Below are positions 25,550-34,361 of a DNA stretch of 64,000 bases, piece after piece. Made by a program: the position numbers and the translations under genes. The stretch lies in assembly GCA_004293815.1 (NCBI GenBank), contig RDZD01000023.1, positions 62,001 through 126,000 on the forward strand. Reading direction: 5' to 3'. Source of the DNA: Cytophagales bacterium (GTDB taxonomy: Bacteria; Bacteroidota; Bacteroidia; Cytophagales; Bernardetiaceae). The notes beneath the pieces were generated by a model. That model did not search any database and was not told the DNA's origin. It worked only from the letters and a program-made list of their open reading frames with translations. Position 1 is the first letter of the stretch. Each line of letters opens with the position of its first letter.

Positions 25550-27145
25550 CTATTTATTTCTTACGTACACTTGATATTGGTATGTAATTTTTTTCTCTTC
25601 GCCTGGCTCAAGCTTCACCAACCAGTTCACATTGTTGTAAGGGTTGAGTGTTTCATTGGTATTGGGCTTTTTGTTGTTTTTCCAGTCTGTGCTGCTGCTC
25701 TTGAGCGCACCCATGATTGTTCTGGCTATGTCCAGCTCCACGGCCTTGTCTTTGTTGTTTTTAAGGTCAATTGAAGCTTCTATAGTCAGCACATCGTAGC
25801 TCTTGCCGCGCACTTTAGGACCAGCCTCCTGAGAGAGTTGCTCTTCATTATCTTTGACCGAAATATCAGGAGCTACAGTCAGTTTGATGAGAGAGCGACC
25901 ATTTTTGGCTGTGTACTTGCTCACATCTTGGCTCAAAGGATCGTTGTTTTTGAGGACCAAGGCTGGAGCGGTTGTCCAAGGGTAATTGGTTTTATTTTGC
26001 AGCTCTATGGAATGCCAAACGCGATTGGGTTGACTTTCTTGGTATCGGAAGCCCGCCGTATGCGCACTATAAGGCAAGCTCACCTCATAGACATGTTTGT
26101 AGGGCACTTCTGCCTCAAAAAGCGTCAGATGTGCACGTCCGCCTTTGGGCAAACTAAATTTATCTAGCCTATAAAAAAACAAGTCTTCTTGAGTATCGCC
26201 TTCGGTATTGCTATTGCCCACCACATCTGAAACAGCATAACCATCTGCCTCATCATTAGCGTAGCCCATATCGGTGGACGTTACAGCATTAGAAAATGAT
26301 TGAGCAACTATAGGTGCTGCTCTTCTCTCATAAAAATTAAGTGAGGAAGAAGCATTGGTTAAGTCATAAAGCGTGCTCACTGCATCGCGGCTTGTAACCA
26401 AAGGTGAAAGATGACTCGAGTGGCTAAAATTAGGTACACCCACCACTAAATTGACATCTGCATTCACCAAATCTTCCGCGTCATTGACCAAGTTGGCCGA
26501 AAGGTTAATTTTGGCGCGACTTTCATCCAAAAGTGTCACTCTGTACATTGGCAGCCAAGAAATGTTAGACTGTAAATACATCATTTCTACCTGCTGTTTG
26601 CTATTAGCCTTCTCAAACTCTATTTCCAAGACTCTTGTGGTGTTTTGCACAGTACTGGTCAGCTTGGGCGCAACGCTAAAACTCACATGCTTGCAGTTAC
26701 TGGCATTAATGGCGAGCCAGCCTTGGGCACTGCTCAGGTAGACAATATCGTCCATGACTTGCTCAATTTTACCTTCGTAGTTGGTATTATCGTGCAAAGT
26801 GACTTTGATGTTTTTACCCACATTGGCACTAATCATGCTCGGCCACTTTCCTCCCACTGGCATTTCTACATCACTGGTTTTATTTAAGGATTTGACACTT
26901 TTCATGCTGTTATCTAAGGCCGCAAACCAGAAAGTGCCCATGGCTGCTTGAGGTAGGTCGCTGATAGTGGCTGTCTTTTCTGCCATGCCAGGCTCTACAG
27001 TTTTTACAAAGAAACCGCTTCCATTTTTAAAAACCGATACTTTTTGGTTTTTCACGATAGGTTTGGTTTCCTTGGTTTGCGCCAAAATGTCCAACGTATT
27101 GAACATGAGCAACGAAGCTGCTAGAGCAAAAGAAAGTGCTTTCAT
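25550..27145 (-). CDS. Exported DUF4139-like protein
   Basis: A 531-residue protein with a signal peptide (ALSFALAASLLMFNTLDILAQ). The N-terminal part (VSVFKNGSGFFVKTVEPGMAEKTATISDLPQAAMGTFWFA) and the later sandwich-like segments (YLQSNISWLPMYRVTLLD, INLSANLVNDAEDLVNADVNLVVGVPNF, then LPKGGRAHLTLFEAEVPYKHVYEVSLP and a final WLVKLEPGEEKKITYQYQVYVRNK) match the mucoidy-inhibitor/DUF4139 group. These are exported beta-rich proteins without known enzymatic role. It converges on metK and has no obvious operon partner. Confidence 0.8.
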   Translation of the reverse strand: MKALSFALAASLLMFNTLDILAQTKETKPIVKNQKVSVFKNGSGFFVKTVEPGMAEKTATISDLPQAAMGTFWFAALDNSMKSVKSLNKTSDVEMPVGGKWPSMISANVGKNIKVTLHDNTNYEGKIEQVMDDIVYLSSAQGWLAINASNCKHVSFSVAPKLTSTVQNTTRVLEIEFEKANSKQQVEMMYLQSNISWLPMYRVTLLDESRAKINLSANLVNDAEDLVNADVNLVVGVPNFSHSSHLSPLVTSRDAVSTLYDLTNASSSLNFYERRAAPIVAQSFSNAVTSTDMGYANDEADGYAVSDVVGNSNTEGDTQEDLFFYRLDKFSLPKGGRAHLTLFEAEVPYKHVYEVSLPYSAHTAGFRYQESQPNRVWHSIELQNKTNYPWTTAPALVLKNNDPLSQDVSKYTAKNGRSLIKLTVAPDISVKDNEEQLSQEAGPKVRGKSYDVLTIEASIDLKNNKDKAVELDIARTIMGALKSSSTDWKNNKKPNTNETLNPYNNVNWLVKLEPGEEKKITYQYQVYVRNK

Positions 27146-27295
27146 AAGCGTTTTTTTATTACAGTTAGTAAAATATAATGAAAACTAGTGCCATTTTAAA
27201 TAGATACTATTCAATAGATGCATAGACAATCAAAAATCCATAAAGTTATTCTAAAGATTTTTTACTATGAACTTGTTATGGTAGGCAAAAACAGA

Positions 27296-27323
27296 AAAGG
27301 CACCCTGAATTGGTTCAGGGTGC
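27296..27323 (-). terminator. Terminator after rpmF
   Basis: GCACCCTGAA (27300-27309) and TTCAGGGTGC (27314-27323) make a 10-bp stem with a TTGG loop, about 30 bases beyond the rpmF stop. On the reverse strand it is followed by CTTTTC, a short T run. Confidence 0.75.
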
Positions 27324-27352
27324 TTTATCTAAAAGCAAAACAGAATCAGAGC

Positions 27353-27535
27353 TTAGGCTGTAGCCACCTCTAGCACTTGCTTGCCTCTGTAATGTCCGCA
27401 ATCACCACAAACATGGTGGTAGCGCATAGTTGAGCCACAATTTGGACAATCTACAATTGCAGCAGGCTCTAGCACGTGGTGTGTGCGACGCTTATCGCGA
27501 CGTGTACGCGAAATTTTTCGTTTTGGATTCGGCAT
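27353..27535 (-). CDS. rpmF: 50S ribosomal protein L32
   Basis: A 60-residue basic protein: PNPKRKISRTRRDKRRTHHVL at the start, then two cysteine pairs (CPNCGS and CGDCGH) that bind zinc. It is a core protein of the large ribosomal subunit. It follows the DUF177 gene by 27 bases, the widespread yceD-rpmF order, and is closed by a terminator. The usual next genes (plsX, fabH) are not here. Confidence 0.98.
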   Translation of the reverse strand: MPNPKRKISRTRRDKRRTHHVLEPAAIVDCPNCGSTMRYHHVCGDCGHYRGKQVLEVATA

Positions 27536-27562
27536 GACAAATAAATGATATAAAGGTACAAA

Positions 27563-28105
27563 CTATTTTTTTAATTTTTTGAGAGCTTCCCATCGCGGAT
27601 CTATTGGCAAATCGCTTTCGGTGTCGCTTTTTGCTTCAGAGGTTTGAACAGAAGATGTACTAAAAACAAGACCCGAATCAGCTTTGGCATCTTCTTGTCT
27701 CAAATCTGGATGAATCTTGCGCATAGGTACGGCAAAACTTACAAATTCTAACAAAAAGTTAGCTACATTGATGCTGTAAGTGTTACGTAGTATCACGAAA
27801 AGCTCTTCTGTTTCTTCTTTTTGTTCTTCGCCAAACTTGTAAATAATCTGTTCTTGAACTAGAATTGGTTCATCAAACTTGTTGAGTGACTTATCACAAA
27901 CAAGCTCAACTTTTCCCTCGAGTTTGAACTCAAGCCGAATTAAACGCTCATTTTTCTCAAGATTAATTTGGGCTTTGACCAGACCTTTTTCTACAATTTG
28001 ACTCTCAAAATACTGAAAAAAATTGTCTCCAAGCACATACTCATAAACGTATGTACCAACGTTTAAATTCAATATAACAATGTCAAAATCTTTAAGATCT
28101 TTCAA
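27563..28105 (-). CDS. DUF177 (YceD-like) protein
   Basis: A 180-residue acidic protein. The segments IRLEFKLEGKVELVCDKSLNKFDEPI and LLEFVSFAVPMRKIHPD match DUF177/YceD, whose gene nearly always precedes rpmF and which has been linked to 23S rRNA accumulation in plants and Escherichia coli. It ends in PIDPRWEALKKLKK, a typical tail of the family. A full promoter lies just upstream. Confidence 0.9.
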   Translation of the reverse strand: MKDLKDFDIVILNLNVGTYVYEYVLGDNFFQYFESQIVEKGLVKAQINLEKNERLIRLEFKLEGKVELVCDKSLNKFDEPILVQEQIIYKFGEEQKEETEELFVILRNTYSINVANFLLEFVSFAVPMRKIHPDLRQEDAKADSGLVFSTSSVQTSEAKSDTESDLPIDPRWEALKKLKK

Positions 28106-28125
28106 AGCTCAAAATTTTTAGGCTG

Positions 28126-28156
28126 CAAAGGTAAATATATTTTTCTGATATGCAAA
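28126..28156 (-). promoter_or_regulatory. Promoter of the DUF177-rpmF operon
   Basis: On the reverse strand TTTG (28156-28153), a 19-base spacer and TACCTTTG (28133-28126) match the consensus fully. Transcription should start near 28119, only about 14 bases before the ATG. Confidence 0.75.
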
Positions 28157-28268
28157 ATTATATACAGATTTTTAGGACAAGAATACTTATATAGATATGA
28201 GTTCAAAAAATCTTGTCTTTTGATTTGCGTTTTGCCTTATTTATTTTGTCGGACTTAAATCCTCATGC

Positions 28269-30614
28269 TTAAAACTTAAAAGAGTAACTTACCGAAGGAA
28301 TGATTGGGAAGAGTGTTATTTGCTTGAGGACGCTTTGATTGTTGCTGCCGCTATCTATGTAATAAAAGAATGGATTCCTTCGGTTATACACATTATAAGC
28401 ACTTATTTCCCAAGTACTTTCATAGCGTTTATGTTTTCTATGAAACTGCGCCGACAAATCCATTCTATGATAAGCTTTCATTCTAAAGCCATTTTTTTGG
28501 CCAAACTCCTCCACAATGCTCGCAAAGTTCTGAGAGTTTTGGTTTATATTAACAGGATCATGCTGCACAGCATTGTAGTTGGCTAGAGGCAGAGTAATCG
28601 CATTGCCCGTGCCATAAACCCAAACAGCCGAGAATGTAAAGCTTTTGTTAGGCTTGTAAATGAGTACAGCTTTGGCATCGTGTCGGCGATCGTAGCGCGC
28701 ATAAAACCATTTGCCAAAATTGAGCGAGTCGAATTGAAGCTGGGTCCAAGAGAGGGTATAGCCGAGCCAGCCGCTGAATTTACCCACTTTTCGCTGCAAA
28801 AGCAGCTCTATACCATAGGATTGCGCCTGCCCAGCGGTGATGTTGCTTTGCCAAGATAGCTCGTCATTGCTGGTGGGATCATCCAAAAGCAAAAAACTAG
28901 CCCCTTCTTTATAACCAATCACATTCTGTGAAATTTTATAATAGGCTTCTGCCGTAAAAGACAATCTTCTGGCTGGTATGTCTTTGGCTATACCCAATGC
29001 ATATTGAGTAGATGTTTGCGGCTTGACACGGGTGGTGGAGGGCACCCAAAGGTCTGTAGGCAGCCCCACACCCGTGTTGGAGAGCAAGTGAACGTATTGG
29101 TTCATTTGGCTAAAAGACCCTTTGAGAGACAATTCGCTGTTGAACAAATATGCCAGTGAAATACGAGGCTCAGGTTTGAAATACTGTGTTTCTTTGTATT
29201 GAAAGGCACTCAATCTAAAACCCAGATTGGCCGTAAAGTTTCGGGAAGGCGTGTAAGTATCTTCGATATAAATACCTGACTCTATGACATCTATGATATT
29301 TTTCTTGTCTTTAAACTCAAAATCTTGGTTGTCTTTATATACCACTGCACTCGGCGTAAATCGGTGGGCTGTGCTAGCCACTCCAAACCTGAAGTTGTGT
29401 ACCGTGGAAGCAGCATATTCCAAATCGTATTTAAGCCCCCAGTCTCTGATTCCTGACTTATAGTCTAAATTGAAAGTGTAGTCGTCTTCTTTTTCGGACA
29501 CATTGATACCAAATTGATAATTGCTGTAAATCACAGAAAGGTTAGCAAAACATTTTTTATTAAACACATGGTTCCAACGGAGCGTTCCTGTACCATTTCC
29601 CCACTCAAAACCGCCTTTCATTCGATTATCATCACTGGCGGTGTTAAAATAAAACTTATCCTCACCAAAATAGCCACTCAGATAGATTTTGTCTTTAGCC
29701 CCAAGTTGGAAATTTGTTTTGGCATTAAAGTCATAAAAATAGTAGCCGCCACGTTCTTGTCTGCTCAAAAAAGGTTGTATAAGTGCGTCTATGTAAGTAC
29801 GCCTAGCAGATACGATAAAAGAGGATTTTTTCTTTTGAATAGGCCCCTCAAGTACAAAACGCGAAGCAATAATCCCTATACCTCCCTCGCCTTTGATTTT
29901 TTCCTTGTTGCCATCTTTGAGGTTAATGTCTAGCACCGAAGAGATTCTACCTCCATAACGAGCAGGAAAACCGCCTTTGATGAGTTCTACACTCTTGATA
30001 GCATCACCATTGAACAAAGAAAAGAAGCCAAACAAGTGAAACGCGTTGTAAACAATGGCATCGTCCAAAATAATGAGATTTTGGTCAGGCCCGCCGCCTC
30101 GCACATAGAGACCAGAGTTGCCTTCGCTGCCGCTCTGCACGCCTGGCATAAGCTGTAACACCTTCAAAACGTCTTTTTCGCCGAGCAAGGCAGGAATTTC
30201 CTTAATTTGCTGAATAGGTATGCTCAATTTACTCATGGTGGCAGACTGGCTCTGACGTTCATCTGGCCCCAACACCACGACTCCTTCTAGCTCGTTGTTA
30301 GACACTAATTCTATATCAAAATTCTTAAGATCTTGAGCTGTGCTCAATTTGTAGGCTTGCTTTTTATAGCCTACCATAGAAAATATGACTTCTAACGAAT
30401 CAGAAACTTTGGGCACGCTCACTGAATAGAAGCCATACGTATTGGATACGCTGCCTGTTTGGAGTGATGGCAAATATACAGTGACACCAATGAGCGTCTC
30501 GAGGCTACCCGATTCGCGTACAAAACCGCTGAATGTAAAACTTTGAGACTGTCCAGAAACTGATGTAAGTACAGCTGTTAGGAAACACACAAAAGATAAA
30601 AACAGTTTTCTCAT
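28269..30614 (-). CDS. TonB-dependent outer-membrane receptor
   Basis: A 781-residue receptor. A signal peptide (FLSFVCFLTAVLTSVSGQS) is followed by a carboxypeptidase-regulatory-like domain (about 25-115), a plug (about 120-235, with VLKVLQLMPGVQSGSEG and LYVRGGGPDQNLIILDDAIVY), then a beta-barrel ending in VSYSFKF, the aromatic C-terminus expected for outer-membrane insertion. It imports a large ligand using TonB energy. There is no SusD-like partner, so a siderophore, cofactor or peptide is more likely than a glycan; the ligand is unknown. The gene is divergent from the TPR-SpoIIE gene. Confidence 0.93.
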   Translation of the reverse strand: MRKLFLSFVCFLTAVLTSVSGQSQSFTFSGFVRESGSLETLIGVTVYLPSLQTGSVSNTYGFYSVSVPKVSDSLEVIFSMVGYKKQAYKLSTAQDLKNFDIELVSNNELEGVVVLGPDERQSQSATMSKLSIPIQQIKEIPALLGEKDVLKVLQLMPGVQSGSEGNSGLYVRGGGPDQNLIILDDAIVYNAFHLFGFFSLFNGDAIKSVELIKGGFPARYGGRISSVLDINLKDGNKEKIKGEGGIGIIASRFVLEGPIQKKKSSFIVSARRTYIDALIQPFLSRQERGGYYFYDFNAKTNFQLGAKDKIYLSGYFGEDKFYFNTASDDNRMKGGFEWGNGTGTLRWNHVFNKKCFANLSVIYSNYQFGINVSEKEDDYTFNLDYKSGIRDWGLKYDLEYAASTVHNFRFGVASTAHRFTPSAVVYKDNQDFEFKDKKNIIDVIESGIYIEDTYTPSRNFTANLGFRLSAFQYKETQYFKPEPRISLAYLFNSELSLKGSFSQMNQYVHLLSNTGVGLPTDLWVPSTTRVKPQTSTQYALGIAKDIPARRLSFTAEAYYKISQNVIGYKEGASFLLLDDPTSNDELSWQSNITAGQAQSYGIELLLQRKVGKFSGWLGYTLSWTQLQFDSLNFGKWFYARYDRRHDAKAVLIYKPNKSFTFSAVWVYGTGNAITLPLANYNAVQHDPVNINQNSQNFASIVEEFGQKNGFRMKAYHRMDLSAQFHRKHKRYESTWEISAYNVYNRRNPFFYYIDSGSNNQSVLKQITLFPIIPSVSYSFKF

Positions 30615-30738
30615 AAAAATTTCAGAATGTAATTGCTATTTATCTGGCAAACAACAAATAATGTTTGGCACAAAAATAGCTGTTTTATTACGAAAAGAAA
30701 TCTTCTTAAAAAATTATTTAAGTTAGTCACATGCCAAA

Positions 30739-30770
30739 GTTGAATACTTAATATAATTTAGATAAATTTG
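30739..30770 (+). promoter_or_regulatory. Promoter of the TPR-SpoIIE gene
   Basis: GTTG (30739-30742), a 20-base spacer and TAAATTTG (30763-30770) match the consensus. Predicted start near 30777, about 28 bases before the ATG. Confidence 0.7.
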
Positions 30771-30804
30771 GCCTTCTAAAATCTGCTTGGGGTAAATTAA
30801 GCAA

Positions 30805-33462
30805 ATGCGTGCTTTTTTAGTAGTTTGTTTTTTATGTATTTCTTTCTGTCTTCAAGCTCAAAAAGACAGCCTGTCTTTCTATATCCAAAAAGCTCAGCAA
30901 GAAGAAAAAAAAGGCAATGCACAACAAGCTCTCAACTATTATCTCAAAGCGGCTTTTATTGAAGAAAGTAATAAGGGCGGCTCTGAGCAACTAGCCACTA
31001 TTTATGAAAAAATAGGGGGAATTTATCAAGCCCGAAAAGTTTATCAAAAATCCTTAGACTATTTTTCTCAGGCTTATCAGCTGTCTAAGAGTAAAAGCGA
31101 TGAGTCTGCTAGATTGCGTCATCAACAAGGCGTGGCGGCTAGTTATTATTACCTCAAAGATCTAGCAAAAGCTGCTGAAGTTTATGAAAAAGCGTTAGAT
31201 GAAGCCAAAAGACAACAGGACAATACAGCTACACGTCAAATTCTTGGCAAACTCTTTTTGATAGAAGAGAGTCGTAAAAATTATGACAAAGCGATAGTTT
31301 ATGTGGAAGAAAGCCTAAGTCGCGATGATCCTAAACAAGACTTTGCAGCTATGTCTAATAATCTCAATAATCTGGGATTTTTGTATAGAAAAAAAGGTGA
31401 CTTTAAAAAAGCTCAAAATGCATTCGAGAAATCTTTAGAGTTGAACAAAACAGCTCTCAGCAAACTCAGCGGTGACGCACGTGCCATTACACTGCTCAAT
31501 ATTGGTGTGATTTATACCAACTTGGAAGACGACAAGAACGCTCTCAAATCCTTTAACGAAGCCTTATCCATTAGAGAAAAAGCAGGTAAGCCCGCTGCCA
31601 TAGCAGAAGCACAAAACTACATAGCCAAACATTATTTGGTAACAGCATATTACGACCCTGCCGAAAATACAGCCTTGGCAGCTGCCGAAAATGCTAAAAA
31701 AGCCAAAGATTTTAAAATCCTTTTAGAGTCATATCAAATTCTGGCCGATACTTACCGCAAAATGGGCAACTACAAACGCTCAGACGAGTATGCTCAGCTC
31801 AAAGTGGCGGCTAATGATTCTTTGATTAAGTCTAAAGAAGCAATTTCGCAGACATTCCAAAAAACTCAAATAGCAGCAGAAAGAGAAGAGTCTGAGTTTA
31901 GATTGCTTTTGGCAGAAAAGCAAAAACAAGAACTTGTTCTCAGGCAAATAACGCTGGAAGCTGAAAAAAAGGCCAAAGAAATTGAGATCAATAAACAAGA
32001 AATTGCCGCCCTAGAAAAAGATAAAAAGCTACAACAAGCGGATAAAGAAAGTCAAATTGCTGAAAAACTCCGTGCCCAGCAAGAGCTTGTCATAGCCCAA
32101 CAAAGGCTGCTTAACGAAAAAAAGCAACAAGAATTGATTGCTGTGCAAAAAGAACAGGCACTGCAAGCACTCGCCTTAGAGCAACAAAAAAGAAAGTCGG
32201 ACGAAGCCGAACTCCAAAAGCAAAAGGCGGAATCCTTACAAAAATTAGCCACTGCTGAAAAAGAAAAAGAAAAAGAGAATTCTAGGCTCATCATTTATGG
32301 CTCAGTTGCTGCTGGCATCTTGTCTTTGATTATTATCGCCTTGGTACTCTGGAGCTTAGTAAGTAAACGCAAAGACAATAAAAAACTAGAAGCACAAGCA
32401 CAAGAGCTTCAGAAAGCAGCCATACTTATTCAAGAAAAAAATGACATTTTGATTATGAGTGAAGAAGAACTCAGGCAGAACATGGAAGAGCTTGAAAGTC
32501 AGCGTGACGCGCTTCAGGCTATTACTAACCGCTTGGAGGCTGCCAACGTGGAGATTCAAGGCAAAAACGATGAGTTGGCCACCTCTGAAGAAGAACTCAA
32601 ACAGAATCTAGACGCGCTAGGCGAAGCTCAAATAGCACTCGTAAGTCAAAAAGAAAAGTTGGCAATTCAAAATCAAAACATTATAGCTTCTATACATTAC
32701 GCTAAACGAATCCAAAACGCTATTCTGCCCAATATAGCTGACATAAGAACTGTTTTTCCAGAAAGCTTTGTCCTATACAAACCGCGTGATGTGGTAGCTG
32801 GTGATTTTTATTGGATGAATAAATCAAGTAACACCCACGCCGATGCATCTATGGTAATTTTCGCTGTGGGCGATTGTACAGGACATGGCGTACCTGGCGC
32901 ATTTATGACCCTCATAGGCAACACTCTTCTAAACCAGATTGTAAACGAAAACGACATCTATAACCCAAGTCTCATTCTTTCTGAACTCGATAAACGGCTC
33001 GTCAATACCCTCAAGCAAGATGACTCAGATAACAAGCTTAATGACGGTATGGACATTGCTGTCATAGCTTATAACAAAAATACAAGACAAACTTTGCTCA
33101 GCTCTGCCAAACGGCCTACATGGTTCTATAAAGAAGGCCAGCTTATAGAATACAAAGGCTCTAAATTTCCTATTGGAGGGCAGCAACAAAGTGAAAAAAT
33201 ATTTGATATACAAGAAATTGAGCTTTCAGATAAAAATGAAAAGGCTAACAATAGGCTTTATCTCTTTACAGATGGCTTTGTAGATCAGTTTGGCGGACCC
33301 GACAATAAGCGTTTTATGACAAAAAACTTTAGGGCTTTGATAGAAAAAGCACAGGCTTTAGAGATGAAAGACCAGCGCGACTATTTGGACGGAAGCTTTG
33401 AAAAATGGAGAGGTGAATATAGCCAACTGGACGATGTCCTGGTGGTGGGTATGGTGCTTTGA
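30805..33462 (+). CDS. TPR sensor with SpoIIE-type PP2C phosphatase domain
   Basis: An 885-residue signalling protein. Order: signal peptide (FLVVCFLCISFCLQAQ), TPRs to about residue 330 (ALNYYLKAAFIEESN, NNLGFLYRKKGDFKKAQNAFEKSLELN), a coiled coil, a membrane span at about 495-518 (IIYGSVAAGILSLIIIALVLW), a second coiled coil with a repeated EEELRQNMEEL/EEELKQNLDAL motif, and a PP2C/SpoIIE domain from about 640. The phosphatase has VVAGDFYWM and VGDCTGHGVPGAFM, whose aspartates bind the metals. The TPRs would be periplasmic and the phosphatase cytoplasmic. The target, probably a Ser/Thr phosphoprotein such as an anti-anti-sigma factor, is not visible. Confidence 0.92.
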   Translation: MRAFLVVCFLCISFCLQAQKDSLSFYIQKAQQEEKKGNAQQALNYYLKAAFIEESNKGGSEQLATIYEKIGGIYQARKVYQKSLDYFSQAYQLSKSKSDESARLRHQQGVAASYYYLKDLAKAAEVYEKALDEAKRQQDNTATRQILGKLFLIEESRKNYDKAIVYVEESLSRDDPKQDFAAMSNNLNNLGFLYRKKGDFKKAQNAFEKSLELNKTALSKLSGDARAITLLNIGVIYTNLEDDKNALKSFNEALSIREKAGKPAAIAEAQNYIAKHYLVTAYYDPAENTALAAAENAKKAKDFKILLESYQILADTYRKMGNYKRSDEYAQLKVAANDSLIKSKEAISQTFQKTQIAAEREESEFRLLLAEKQKQELVLRQITLEAEKKAKEIEINKQEIAALEKDKKLQQADKESQIAEKLRAQQELVIAQQRLLNEKKQQELIAVQKEQALQALALEQQKRKSDEAELQKQKAESLQKLATAEKEKEKENSRLIIYGSVAAGILSLIIIALVLWSLVSKRKDNKKLEAQAQELQKAAILIQEKNDILIMSEEELRQNMEELESQRDALQAITNRLEAANVEIQGKNDELATSEEELKQNLDALGEAQIALVSQKEKLAIQNQNIIASIHYAKRIQNAILPNIADIRTVFPESFVLYKPRDVVAGDFYWMNKSSNTHADASMVIFAVGDCTGHGVPGAFMTLIGNTLLNQIVNENDIYNPSLILSELDKRLVNTLKQDDSDNKLNDGMDIAVIAYNKNTRQTLLSSAKRPTWFYKEGQLIEYKGSKFPIGGQQQSEKIFDIQEIELSDKNEKANNRLYLFTDGFVDQFGGPDNKRFMTKNFRALIEKAQALEMKDQRDYLDGSFEKWRGEYSQLDDVLVVGMVL

Positions 33463-33581
33463 AATAGCCCTTTACTAGAACCCTAAATTCGTAAGTATTT
33501 TGCTTTCATCAGTTTTTATTCATAATATGCAAGGTCTAAACAAGTCTTTTTGGTAAAAAATGACAGCCCCCCTTTGCCTTT

Positions 33582-34352
33582 ATGAAAAATTACTACATAA
33601 CTTTTTGCCTAGTTATCATTTTACTATTTAACACTCTGGCAAAAGCTCAAAATACGCAGTTTTCTACAACTTCGCTGCAGCTCAACTACGGCACGGGCTT
33701 CACAGACAACATGTATGGCTATAACACCCAAAACAAAGGCATGAGTACAGTGGTGTTCGAGAACTTTCTGACATGGAAATACGGCACTAATTTTTTTATG
33801 GTAGCTTATCTCAACGGTAAATTTTTAAGTTTTGATGATAGCCTAACCAATGAACGCTCGCGGATTTATACAGAATGTGCACCAAACTTAAGCTTATGCA
33901 AAATTTTGAATATCAGAGAGTTGAAACTACCAATTATACGTGATGTGTATCTAGGTGCGCAGCTGAGTATGAGCAGTTACTCTAGCTTTTTTGGGCAATT
34001 TATAGGCGGGGGAGTGTCTTTTAGAGTGCCCAAAGGAGCTTTGGCAGACCTCTTTCTATACTACAGACACGACAATTTCAATAATAAAACCATACATAGC
34101 GCGTTTGTTTATACTTTTCCGTTTCGTCTAGGTCGTACGCATTGGAGTATAGAAGGTGTAGCAGATGCCTCGCAACTCAAATACTGGGGCACAGATGCGC
34201 TTGCGCAGCCGCGCTTGTTTTGGGTGCCTTTTTACAACAGAACCAATCTCCGCCAAAAAAACTGGTGTAAAGTGGGTATAGAATATTATGTCCACTACAA
34301 TAACCGTCTGAATATTCATGCGCCGCAGTTGGCTTTGCGCATGACTTGGTAA
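33582..34352 (+). CDS. Outer-membrane beta-barrel protein, OmpK/Tsx-like
   Basis: A 256-residue protein with a signal peptide (LVIILLFNTLAKAQ) and a chain of amphipathic beta-strands (STTSLQLNYGTGF, LKLPIIRDVYLGAQLSMSS, IHSAFVYTFPFRLGRTHWSIEG, WCKVGIEYYVHYNN) ending in LALRMTW, an aromatic C-terminus of outer-membrane barrels. Spacing of strands and the early MSTVVFENFLTWKYGTNFF stretch resemble nucleoside-channel OmpK/Tsx-like proteins. The family call is tentative; the barrel prediction is firm. It follows the TPR-SpoIIE gene. Confidence 0.65.
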   Translation: MKNYYITFCLVIILLFNTLAKAQNTQFSTTSLQLNYGTGFTDNMYGYNTQNKGMSTVVFENFLTWKYGTNFFMVAYLNGKFLSFDDSLTNERSRIYTECAPNLSLCKILNIRELKLPIIRDVYLGAQLSMSSYSSFFGQFIGGGVSFRVPKGALADLFLYYRHDNFNNKTIHSAFVYTFPFRLGRTHWSIEGVADASQLKYWGTDALAQPRLFWVPFYNRTNLRQKNWCKVGIEYYVHYNNRLNIHAPQLALRMTW

Positions 34353-34361
34353 AAGTGAAAT